This document shows, in pieces, positions 53,820 through 61,541 of a stretch of DNA of 64,000 nucleotides; position 1 is the stretch's first letter, and every line of letters starts with the position of its first letter. The translations under genes were made by a program, and so were the position numbers. Under the pieces are notes generated by a model. That model saw only the letters and a program-made list of their open reading frames with translations, was not told the DNA's origin and ran no database searches. This DNA is from Microbacterium sp. AG238. GTDB taxonomy: Bacteria > Actinomycetota > Actinomycetes > Actinomycetales > Microbacteriaceae. Location: positions 1 through 64,000 of the forward strand of contig NZ_RAQC01000002.1 in NCBI RefSeq assembly GCF_003610405.1, written 5' to 3'.

Positions 53820-54954
53820 GGCTTACGAGACCGGGGCGGGCAAGCGGTATCGCGTCCGCTACCGGACGCCGGATCATCGCCAGACCGACAAGCGTGGCTT
53901 CCGCACCAAGCGCGACGCCGATCTCTTCCTCGCCACCGTCGAAGTCTCGAAGGCAACGGGGGAGTACATCGAACCAGCTCGGGCGCGCACCACGATCGCC
54001 GAACTCGGAGTCGGATGGCTCGAGGCCAAGCGTTCGCGACTGAAGCCGTCGAGCTACAAGGCGCTCGAAGACGCATGGCGCGTCTACGTCATGCCGCGGT
54101 GGGGAACCACTCAGGTGTCGGCAATCGCGCACAGCGACGTGCGGACATGGGTCTCGCAGCTGTCCGCGGGCACCGCGAAGACGAACCGGCGCGATCACCC
54201 GCGCACTCGTGCGCAAGGCGCGAGACCCAAGAGCGCAACGGTTGTGATCCGCGCACACGGGGTACTCGCATCCGTCCTCGACATTGCTGTCAAGGACCGC
54301 CGCATCCCGCACAACCCGGCGCGCGGCGTCGACAACTTGCCTCGGAAGGGCAGAAAGGCGCATCGATACCTCAGCCACCAGGAGATCGAGCGGCTCGCCG
54401 TGGCGTCTGGCGATCACTCGACTGTGGTCTATCTCGCGGCGTACACCGGGCTTCGTTGGGGTGAGCTGACCGCGCTACGTGTTCGCGATGTCGATTCCCT
54501 GCGCCGACGGCTCGCCGTGAACGAGAACGCCGTGCGTGTGGGCGCGCAGATCCACGTAGGGACGCCGAAGACCCACGAACTGCGGTCGGTGCCATACCCC
54601 GAGTTTCTCGAGCTGCCGATCGCGCGGTTGTGCGAGGGGAAGTCGCGCGATGCGATCCTGTTCGGCGACGGCCTCGACTATCTGCCGCGCCCGCGCGCCT
54701 CGGGGAAGTCGCGTTCCTGGTTCACGACCGCATTGGACGTGGCCGGCCTTGAGCGGATGACGGTGCACGACCTGCGGCACACGGCCGCATCGCTCGCGAT
54801 CAGTTCGGGCGCGAACGTGAAGGCGGTGCAACGGATGCTTGGGCACGCGTCCGCGGCGATGACCCTGGATGTCTACGCCGACCTGTTCGACGACGACCTC
54901 GACTCAGTTTCGGCGTCGCTAAACGCTGCCCGAAACGTCGCGATGACGCGTTGA
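53806..54954 (+). CDS. int: Tyrosine-type integrase
   Basis: Recombinase of 382 residues. An N-terminal arm-binding domain (about residues 1-60), a SAM-like core-binding domain (about 65-180), and the catalytic domain with R217 (YTGLRWGE), K255 (TPKTHELRS), H321 and R324 (HDLRHTAAS), H347 (LGHAS) and nucleophile Y357 (DVYADLF). All catalytic residues are intact, so integration and excision may still work. It would act on the 22-bp tRNA-derived core and the 24-bp arm repeats. Confidence 0.93.
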   Translation: MGTIEAYETGAGKRYRVRYRTPDHRQTDKRGFRTKRDADLFLATVEVSKATGEYIEPARARTTIAELGVGWLEAKRSRLKPSSYKALEDAWRVYVMPRWGTTQVSAIAHSDVRTWVSQLSAGTAKTNRRDHPRTRAQGARPKSATVVIRAHGVLASVLDIAVKDRRIPHNPARGVDNLPRKGRKAHRYLSHQEIERLAVASGDHSTVVYLAAYTGLRWGELTALRVRDVDSLRRRLAVNENAVRVGAQIHVGTPKTHELRSVPYPEFLELPIARLCEGKSRDAILFGDGLDYLPRPRASGKSRSWFTTALDVAGLERMTVHDLRHTAASLAISSGANVKAVQRMLGHASAAMTLDVYADLFDDDLDSVSASLNAARNVAMTR

Positions 54955-54978
54955 GCAACGTGCCCTGCGCGGGCAGGA

Positions 54979-54994
54979 GCAAGTTCGAACTTGC
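54979..54994. terminator. Palindrome between convergent int and KAP genes
   Basis: gcaagttcgaacttgc is a perfect 16-bp palindrome in the 56-nt gap between the convergent integrase and KAP NTPase genes; it probably forms a short bidirectional terminator hairpin. A smaller gccc/gggc hairpin precedes it. Confidence 0.55.
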
Positions 54995-55010
54995 GCAGAA
55001 GCGCTGGAAA

Positions 55011-57134
55011 TCAATCCAGATCAACACGCCCAAGTTCGGCGAGGGCCACGCGTCGGCGCTCGGCCGGCGTGTCCAGGGGGCCATCGAAAGCGTCGGCGAC
55101 GACCTGGCCGACCGCGGCGATTTCTTCGGCGAACTGAATCCGTAGCGCTGCGAGATCCAGATGGTTCTTCGCCTCCTCAGTTTCAAGCCCCCTGAGGCGA
55201 GAGATTTGAGGGGTTCCCATCGAAACGGACACGTTGACGAAGAACGCGAGAGTATCCAGATCGCCGTAAGTCTCTCGCTTGGAAGTCACCCATTCGCTGA
55301 AGCCGCTGTGATCGATCCGACTCCATGACCAACATGCGCTCCGCGCGCTAATTGTCAGGGATAGGGGATCAGAGGACCGAAAGTGATCCGCGAGCACTTC
55401 TCGTACGACCGCGATCTCGGCGTCCCCCAACTTCAGACTCGATGTCGTTTCATTCCTAAAATCGCGACCGGCGCGATCAACGACTGTTGCCATGAGCTCC
55501 GGGCTGAGGCTGCCGACAGCTTGGATGAGAGTTGGCACGGTGGGACCGGGCGCGCGCCGCAGTTGAAGTGCTATCGCTGCCTCAAGTTGCCGCGACGGCG
55601 AGATGAAGTCGTGCTCTGCGGGCAGCGCGGCGTGCAACCTCGCGAGCCATTCGATTAGTCGCGGAGTGGGCTCGCGCTGGGCTTGCAGCTCGTGCGCCAG
55701 CTTCCCTACGATCAGCGCGGGATTGGTCACTGCGGCTTGCGTAAGGTGTGCCAACGTGGCGTGGTCCGAAGTTCCGTCAGACGACAACCCGTCGATAGTG
55801 TCCCGGATCGACGCGTCCGCAACGTCGTCGTCTGCTAGCCCGAAACCAAAATAGCGATCGAAGTATGATTCGTCAGCGATGCGTGGTCTAATGGCTTCGC
55901 CTGCGTAGCTTCCCGCGCGTGCCCAGATTTGGCCGAAGCGAGGAAAGAGGAACGCCATCGCTGATGACACACCCTCGAGATCCTGCTCGCGCGTGCCCGA
56001 CGAGAGTAGCGCCGACTTCCACGACTGGAACGCATCATCCCGCGTCGCCTGGTCATCTCGGCGGCCGAGGCTCACCCGGCTTCCGCTCCCTGTGAGGTCC
56101 TCGCGGCGACTCTGCAGAAGTGCGTAAACACCCGGTTCGAGTGTTCGAAGCCATGTGAGGACAAGGAAATCTACGTAGTCAACTTCGCCCGCCATAGTCG
56201 GCGACAGCAAGCGAATTTGAGCGAGATAACGCTTGATGGAGCGCGGCGTATTGAGGCGGGCCGCCATAAATCCGAAGTACGCGGCCGAGAATCTTGCTGA
56301 AACAGTCTCATCTAGCTGAAGCCAACCGCTTGCGCTTAACGCTTCGAGACCAGCGTTCATCATCCTTGTTGCGTCCGCGGGGCGAAGTGCTGGGATGTCG
56401 AATCTCACCTGCACGACCTTTTCCATGTAGTCGCGCGCACGTGATGGAGTCTGCTCACCTATCAGAGACGTACGCGTGAGCACGTCAAGGATTGTGGTCT
56501 CGTCGTAGGAGAGGAGGTAGTGCACATGCGGAAGACGCCCGAGCTGTCGAACGAGCTTCAGCGTCAACAGCAACTCCTCTGCCGAAACTCGGTCGATGTC
56601 GTCGACAACTACTAGCACGGGAGTTCCCGCTTGCCGCAGCGCCGCCTCCAACTTGGCGCGAGCGGCCCCAGTGCTTTCATCGCCGGCAACCAGTCCGGAG
56701 GCAGCCTCGACGGCCTTGCTTAGATCGACTCCGACGAGCGATGCGATAGATGCGAAAGGAGCCACAGTTCGGCCGAACGCCGCGAATCGTGCTCGGGCCG
56801 TGTCCAACGTGGAATGTGCGCCGAAAGCTGCTGCCAATTCTGCGAAGAATCCGGATTGAAGAGACGCGGCATCCTGGTAGTCCCACGGGTTGAACGCCAC
56901 CGTCAGCCAGGTGGGCCCGCGGCCGTCGCTAACGGCTTTGGCGCTCAGCCATTCGAGTATCGAGCTCTTTCCAGAACCCCAAGGGCCCACGAGGCCGAAA
57001 ACAGTTGAGGAGCCCGTCGCGTGAGTTTGACGAATGACTTCCCACACGCGATCGACAAAGCTCGCACGCCCGAGTGTCGGCGCGAGTTCGGCTTGTGCAT
57101 CATCGGAGAACCACGAGTCGCTCGTTTCAACCAT
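55011..57134 (-). CDS. KAP-family P-loop NTPase
   Basis: Protein of 707 residues. Walker A GPWGSGKS (50-57), the KAP motif FNPWDYQ (81-87) and Walker B VLVVVDDIDR (173-182) identify the KAP family; unlike many KAP proteins it has no clear membrane insertion, only a weak hydrophobic stretch at about 125-140. KAP NTPases include PifA-type phage-exclusion proteins, and at an island end this one is a candidate defence gene. ATG 57134 has ttgggag upstream. Convergent with int and last gene before the tRNA junction. Confidence 0.82.
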   Translation of the reverse strand: MVETSDSWFSDDAQAELAPTLGRASFVDRVWEVIRQTHATGSSTVFGLVGPWGSGKSSILEWLSAKAVSDGRGPTWLTVAFNPWDYQDAASLQSGFFAELAAAFGAHSTLDTARARFAAFGRTVAPFASIASLVGVDLSKAVEAASGLVAGDESTGAARAKLEAALRQAGTPVLVVVDDIDRVSAEELLLTLKLVRQLGRLPHVHYLLSYDETTILDVLTRTSLIGEQTPSRARDYMEKVVQVRFDIPALRPADATRMMNAGLEALSASGWLQLDETVSARFSAAYFGFMAARLNTPRSIKRYLAQIRLLSPTMAGEVDYVDFLVLTWLRTLEPGVYALLQSRREDLTGSGSRVSLGRRDDQATRDDAFQSWKSALLSSGTREQDLEGVSSAMAFLFPRFGQIWARAGSYAGEAIRPRIADESYFDRYFGFGLADDDVADASIRDTIDGLSSDGTSDHATLAHLTQAAVTNPALIVGKLAHELQAQREPTPRLIEWLARLHAALPAEHDFISPSRQLEAAIALQLRRAPGPTVPTLIQAVGSLSPELMATVVDRAGRDFRNETTSSLKLGDAEIAVVREVLADHFRSSDPLSLTISARSACWSWSRIDHSGFSEWVTSKRETYGDLDTLAFFVNVSVSMGTPQISRLRGLETEEAKNHLDLAALRIQFAEEIAAVGQVVADAFDGPLDTPAERRRVALAELGRVDLD

Positions 57135-57317
57135 CGCTACTCCCAACGCAACGCGCCGCCGATTGGCCGGCAGCAAGGTCGAGTATCTCGCCAACCCTGC
57201 CGTGGCCCTAGGTGGCGCACCGCTCCACAAACGGCGGCAACTCGAAGCATCGATCCACAGGGAGCTTCAGCACGGATCTCGACGTGTCTGTCGATGGGAA
57301 CTTGCTCCGACATTCAA

Positions 57318-57341
57318 AAGTGTGGGCAAAATGTGGGCAAA
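57318..57341 (+). repeat. Right arm-type repeat
   Basis: Exact 24-bp copy of the repeat at 43649-43672, same orientation, with two tandem tgtgggcaaa units. It lies 70 bp inside the right attachment repeat. Confidence 0.75.
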
Positions 57342-57410
57342 ACGCGTTTCGCCGAGAATGAGAGGTCCCAAGATCCGCGTAAATACAAGGATCTACGACC
57401 CTTCACAGTA

Positions 57411-57432
57411 GACGCGACGGCGGGAGTCGAAC
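57411..57432. repeat. Right attachment repeat inside the tRNA 3' end
   Basis: Perfect 22-bp copy of 43513-43534; it covers the acceptor 3' strand, T-stem strand and T-loop of the tRNA, so integration left the tRNA intact. Confidence 0.88.
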
Positions 57433-57484
57433 CCGCAACGCGATCGGTTATGAGCCGATGCCCGGGACCACCCGGATCGCCGCG
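57412..57484 (-). tRNA. tRNA with CAU anticodon (Met or Ile2), atypical D-arm
   Basis: On the minus strand the 7-bp acceptor stem (cgcggcg with cgtcgcg, one G-U pair), a 5-bp anticodon stem (atcgg/ccgat) around ctcataa (anticodon CAU) and a T-arm gcggg-ttcgact-cccgc are all intact. The D-arm is unusual: a 5-bp ccggg/cccgg stem with a 4-nt loop, and positions 8-9 read AT instead of TA. No CCA is encoded. It may be a functional but unusual tRNA, or a degenerate copy used as integration site; 0.6 confidence in function. Confidence 0.6.
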
Positions 57485-57547
57485 ATGCCATCACGCTACG
57501 TCGGACCGTCGGCGACGGCCAGCGCTGTGAAGGCGGGAGTCGTCGTG

Positions 57548-57976
57548 CTACGTCGTGTGACGCTCGGGGCGCTCCAGGGGTGACGGCGTCGCTGCGGACG
57601 CCGCGCGTCTGGCGGGCAGGCGCCGCTGACCTCGGCTCAGCATCCCGGCGACCCCCGCGATGAGGATCAGTACTCCCACCGTCAGCAGGGCCGCGGCGAC
57701 CAAGGCGGGAACCGAAGGGGCAGCCACCCACTCGACCAGCGTGGCGTAGGCGTTCGGCGACTGCGTGAGGACGACGCCGGCGGTCGCTGCCGCAGCGATC
57801 GCGACGCCCCACACGATCCCCGCCCAGCGGACCCGGGGCCGATCCGCAGGAGCGGTGAAGGGGGCCCGTTCGATCTCCGTCTTGTGCATCACGGTGTCGT
57901 TCATCACGGTGTCGTCCATCGGGGTGGTCTCGCTCTCGTCGTTGCCGTCGGCTCGGGCCGCGCTCGGATCACTCAT
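57548..57976 (-). CDS. Small hypothetical membrane protein
   Basis: Protein of 142 residues: an acidic, Asp/Thr-rich N-terminus with a repeated MDDTVMNDTVM stretch, two hydrophobic segments (about 52-72 and 88-112) and a basic Ala/Arg-rich tail. No family recognised. Its ATG overlaps the end of the PspC gene by 8 nt, so it is co-translated with it and may work in the same envelope-stress response. Confidence 0.75.
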   Translation of the reverse strand: MSDPSAARADGNDESETTPMDDTVMNDTVMHKTEIERAPFTAPADRPRVRWAGIVWGVAIAAAATAGVVLTQSPNAYATLVEWVAAPSVPALVAAALLTVGVLILIAGVAGMLSRGQRRLPARRAASAATPSPLERPERHTT

Positions 57977-59465
57977 GGGTCCGCTTCGTTCCCAGGAGGC
58001 GGATCTCGATGTAGCCGCTCTCCTGGTCGACCGTCAGCACCTGCTGCGTGGTGGTCGGGCCCACGGAGGCGATCGTCGTCTCGATGGCGGTCCGGTCCTG
58101 CCCGTCGGATCTCGCGTCGGGCCCGTCGGTGAGGAGGGCCCAGTCATCGTCCTGCGAGAGCACGAACGACGCGTCGTCGCCGACAGAGGCACGCAGCACG
58201 ACCTCGACACCCGGGTCGACGGTCACCAGGGTCGTCCCCGCTCCCTTCTCGATGCTCACCGGCTGCGCATCCGGGGCGTCGACGAGGGTGACGTGGAGGT
58301 CGCCGAAGGTTTGCCGGAACGGGGCCGTCCCCACATCGGACGAGACGTTCGAGATCGCATACGTGCCGATGTGCAGCTCGGTGGCGACCGTCAGGGCGAC
58401 CGCGCCGCCGCCGCCCGTCAGCAGGCACACGGATAGGAAGGCGAGGAAGCCGCTCCGTCGGCGGCTGGCGCCCGCGACGATCATCGCGAGGGCCGTGACC
58501 AGGGCGGCGACGAAGATCCCGAGCGCGACGGACAGGCTGCCGGGAGCGGCCAGCCCGACGATCGTGCCGGCGATGACGGCGACCCCGGCGCTCACGGCGA
58601 CGAAGGCGATGCTCGTGCGGGGGCGCTCAGCGCGTCGTGCGCGGCGGCGCTCCGCCGCCTCCCGCGCGAACGCGGCCGCCGTGGCGCGACGCTCTTCCCG
58701 TGCGGCGGCGCGAGCCGCGCGATCAGCGTCATCCTGCTCCCGCCGCCAGGCGCGATCGCGCTCCTTCCAGGCCGCGTGCTGCGCGCGCCACGCAGCCAGG
58801 TCGGCGGGGCCGGCGTCGTTGCTCAGGGGCGCGGGCGGCACGGGGGCGACGGCGTCACCTTCCGTTCCGCCCGCGCCGGCATCCGCGACAGAGCCGTCGG
58901 CGGATGCGGCCGGGACCGTTTCGGACGCTGCGGAAGCCCGACGCAACTCGTCCTCGTCGGTGCCCGGGGTTCGACGCGCTGCTCGGACCAGCAGCGCGAT
59001 CACGGCGGCTGCGAGAACGGCCCCGCCCATGAGGGCGAGTGCCACGAGGACGGCCGTGACCGCCCCCGCGCTCGAACTCGTCGCGAGGCCGGCGAGCGTG
59101 ATCAGCAGACCGAGGATCTGAACGGCGCCGACGATCGCGACGGCGAGGATCGCGCCTTGCGTGTAGGTGAACCGGCCGCGTTCCAGATCGGCGGCGTGCG
59201 TCCGTCCCGAAGCGTCGGGCAGGACGGCCCACGCCAGGGCGTAGGCGACGACCGCGGGGAGGCCGATGATGGTGGCGACGACGGCGATGCCGCGCACGAT
59301 GACGGGGTCGATGCCCCACCGTGCAGCCACTCCCGCGCACACGCCACCGACCCACCCGTCCCGGCGGGCCAGGCCGAGGCCCTCGACCCAACGGAAGAAC
59401 CCGCCGTCCGTCGTAGACGTGGGGTCGGATCCTGGCGGGGCGGCGAGAGGCGGCGCGGAATTCAT
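57969..59465 (-). CDS. PspC domain membrane protein
   Basis: Protein of 498 residues. An N-terminal PspC domain (about residues 30-85: DGWVGGVCAGVAARWGIDPVIVRGI), about six more hydrophobic segments, an Ala/Arg/Glu-rich coiled linker around 230-290, and a C-terminal beta-rich region (about 380-498) that resembles the LiaF-like domain. Such proteins sense envelope stress. Start ATG 59465, 12 nt after ggaggatc; the enormous upstream frame is antisense to the kinase gene. Divergent from the kinase-regulator pair at 59580. Confidence 0.88.
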   Translation of the reverse strand: MNSAPPLAAPPGSDPTSTTDGGFFRWVEGLGLARRDGWVGGVCAGVAARWGIDPVIVRGIAVVATIIGLPAVVAYALAWAVLPDASGRTHAADLERGRFTYTQGAILAVAIVGAVQILGLLITLAGLATSSSAGAVTAVLVALALMGGAVLAAAVIALLVRAARRTPGTDEDELRRASAASETVPAASADGSVADAGAGGTEGDAVAPVPPAPLSNDAGPADLAAWRAQHAAWKERDRAWRREQDDADRAARAAAREERRATAAAFAREAAERRRARRAERPRTSIAFVAVSAGVAVIAGTIVGLAAPGSLSVALGIFVAALVTALAMIVAGASRRRSGFLAFLSVCLLTGGGGAVALTVATELHIGTYAISNVSSDVGTAPFRQTFGDLHVTLVDAPDAQPVSIEKGAGTTLVTVDPGVEVVLRASVGDDASFVLSQDDDWALLTDGPDARSDGQDRTAIETTIASVGPTTTQQVLTVDQESGYIEIRLLGTKRTHE

Positions 59466-59579
59466 GATCCGATCCTCCGCGGTCGGCGGCAGCGGCCGAT
59501 ATGGGGGATCGCCCTGACGCTTCCCTGATCCTGCGCCGGCGCCGGTGTGCGGCCGAGGCCGGAATGATTGGATGTGGCC

Positions 59580-60821
59580 ATGTCCTCCGCTCTCGCGACC
59601 CCCGCCGTCCATCCGGGACCGCCGCCGCCGCGACCTGTCGCCGGGCCTCGCACGCGGCCACCGCTGCAGCGCGCTCGCGACAGCGTGGTCTCGGGCGTCA
59701 GCGCGGGGCTCGCGCGGCACATCGGCGTCGGCGTGGGCAGCATCCGGGCGCTGTTCATCGTCCTGACGCTCGTCGCAGGAGCCGGTCCGCTCCTGTATCT
59801 CTGGCTCTGGGCCATGGTGCCCCGCCGAGCCGGGACGACGTCGCCGACCCGACAGGCGCCGGTCGCCTGGATCCTGGCCGCGGGGGCGATCGCCGCGCTG
59901 CCGATTCTGTTCGCGGTTCTCGCCGTCGAGGCCCGCGACGCCTGGATGTCGCGTTCGTTCTCGCCGGTGCTTATCGCGGTCGTCGGGTTCGCGAGCGTTC
60001 TCGCCGCGACTGCAGGGTGCTGGGCCGAGCTCGTCGATCGTCGCGACATCGACCGCGGCGGCCGGCATACCGTCATCGTGCGGGCGGTCGCCGCCGGCAT
60101 CCTGCTCGTGGCGGTCTTCGCGATGCTGCCGCGTGTCGACTCCGATGGCCTCGTGGCGCTTCCGGCACTCGCCTTCCCCGTCGCAGGGCTGCTCGCCCTC
60201 GTCGGGGCCGTACTCGCCAGCCGATGGCGCGACCTGTCGGGTGAGCGCGTGCGCCGCATCCGCGAGGAGCAGCGGAGCGCCATGGCGGCGCATCTGCACG
60301 ACTCGGTCCTGCAGACCCTCGCCCTCATCCAGAACACGGCGGGACCCTCGAGCGAGGCCGCCCGCATCGCCCGGGCCCAGGAGCGCGAGCTGCGCGCCTG
60401 GCTCTTCGACGGCGAGCCGCACGCCGACAGCGACCTCGCGACCGACCTGCGCGACTACGCCGCCGCCCTCGAACTCGACTACGCGGTGCGGATCGATGTG
60501 GTCTCGGCGGGGCTGTCGGCCGAGCGGGCGAGCGGTGAGCTCGCCGCTGCGGCTCGAGAGGCGATGCTCAACGCCGCGCGGCACGCCGGCGGCGACGTCT
60601 CGGTCTACATCGAGGGCGGATCCCGCGGAGTCGACGTCTACGTGCGCGACCGCGGGCCCGGATTCGAGGTGGCGGCGATCCCGGATGACCGGCTCGGCGT
60701 CCGCGAGTCGGTCATCGGCCGCATGCGGCGCGCCGGCGGATCCGCGTCCGTCCGGGCGGCGGCGTCGGGCGGCACCGAGGTCCACCTCCACGTCGGTGGC
60801 CAGGGGGACGCACGTGGCTGA
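59580..60821 (+). CDS. PspC-type sensor histidine kinase (LiaS-like)
   Basis: Protein of 413 residues. A PspC-like N-terminal segment (DSVVSGVSAGLARHIGVGVGSIRALF) at about 38-63, four membrane segments, then a HisKA_3 dimerisation helix with AHLHDSVLQTLALIQ (phosphoacceptor H240) and HATPase_c with NAARHAGGD and DRGPGF motifs. It is paired with the overlapping response regulator and divergent from the PspC membrane protein, an arrangement known for envelope-stress modules in actinobacteria. ttggat at 59568-59573 is 6 nt before the ATG. Confidence 0.9.
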   Translation: MSSALATPAVHPGPPPPRPVAGPRTRPPLQRARDSVVSGVSAGLARHIGVGVGSIRALFIVLTLVAGAGPLLYLWLWAMVPRRAGTTSPTRQAPVAWILAAGAIAALPILFAVLAVEARDAWMSRSFSPVLIAVVGFASVLAATAGCWAELVDRRDIDRGGRHTVIVRAVAAGILLVAVFAMLPRVDSDGLVALPALAFPVAGLLALVGAVLASRWRDLSGERVRRIREEQRSAMAAHLHDSVLQTLALIQNTAGPSSEAARIARAQERELRAWLFDGEPHADSDLATDLRDYAAALELDYAVRIDVVSAGLSAERASGELAAAAREAMLNAARHAGGDVSVYIEGGSRGVDVYVRDRGPGFEVAAIPDDRLGVRESVIGRMRRAGGSASVRAAASGGTEVHLHVGGQGDARG

Positions 60822-61473
60822 CGCGCTGCGCGTCGTCATCGTCGACGACCACTCCATCTTCCGGTCGGGGCTCCGGGCCGATCTGTCTTCGGGCATCGCC
60901 GTCGTCGGGGAGGCTGCGGACGTCGAGTCCGCCGTCGAGATCGTCATGCGAACGGAACCCGACGTCGTGCTGCTCGACGTGCATCTGCCCGGCGGATCGG
61001 GCGAGGAGCGCGCCGGCGGAGCCGAGGTGATCGCCCGGGCCGTCCCGACATCGGCTCGTTTCCTGGCGCTGAGCGTGTCGGATGCCGCAGACGACGTCGT
61101 CCGCGTCATCCGCGCCGGCGCTCGCGGCTACATCACGAAGGGTTCCTCGGGTGAGGAGGTGAGCCGCGCGGTCGTGGCGGTCGCGGGCGGCGACGCCGTC
61201 TTCTCGCCCCGGCTCGCGGGCTTCGTCCTCGATGCATTCGGCGCGGTGGCCGGCGAGACGGCGACCGCGGTCGACGAGCTCGACCGCCTGTCGTCGCGCG
61301 AGCAGGAGGTCATGCGTCTCATCGCGCGGGGATACGCCTATAAGGAGGTCGCCGCCGAGCTGTTCATCTCGGTCAAGACCGTCGAGACCCACGTGTCGGC
61401 CGTGCTGCGCAAACTCCAGCTCTCGTCGCGGCACGAGCTGACCGCCTGGGCGACCGCGCGGCGCCTGCTCTGA
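60814..61473 (+). CDS. LuxR-family response regulator
   Basis: Protein of 219 residues. Receiver domain with the acidic pocket VDDHS and phosphoacceptor D55 (VVLLDVHLPG), followed by a LuxR-type HTH (SSREQEVMRLIARGYAYKEVAAELFISVKTVETHVSAVLRKL). GTG 60814 overlaps the kinase stop by 8 nt, so both are co-translated. Likely targets are the divergent PspC operon and its own promoter region. Confidence 0.93.
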   Translation: MADALRVVIVDDHSIFRSGLRADLSSGIAVVGEAADVESAVEIVMRTEPDVVLLDVHLPGGSGEERAGGAEVIARAVPTSARFLALSVSDAADDVVRVIRAGARGYITKGSSGEEVSRAVVAVAGGDAVFSPRLAGFVLDAFGAVAGETATAVDELDRLSSREQEVMRLIARGYAYKEVAAELFISVKTVETHVSAVLRKLQLSSRHELTAWATARRLL

Positions 61474-61541
61474 GCCTCGCGTCGGCCGGCGATCGCGCGG
61501 ACCCGACCGGTGTCGGTGGCCGAACGTAGAATCGAGGGGTC

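Larger units (their letters stand above)
43513..57432. mobile_element. Integrated element of about 13.9 kb in a tRNA gene
   Basis: A perfect 22-bp direct repeat at 43513-43534 and 57411-57432 flanks the region; the right copy is the 3' end of a tRNA gene. Inside are a tyrosine integrase, an excisionase-like gene, a frameshifted MobF relaxase, arm-type repeats near both ends, a toxin/antitoxin-like pair and large NTPase cargo genes. There is no coupling protein, no type IV secretion gene and no phage structural gene. It therefore looks like a mobilisable or formerly mobilisable island rather than a prophage or complete conjugative element. Cargo genes look visibly less GC-rich than the flanking chromosome. 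Confidence 0.88.

Noticed and set aside
43513..57432. Prophage
   Set aside because: No terminase, portal, capsid, tail or lysis genes; a relaxase is present instead.
59466..61109. N-terminal extension of the PspC gene to a 1046-residue frame
   Set aside because: The extra 548 codons lie antisense to the kinase and regulator genes; the true start with a ribosome binding site is at 59465.
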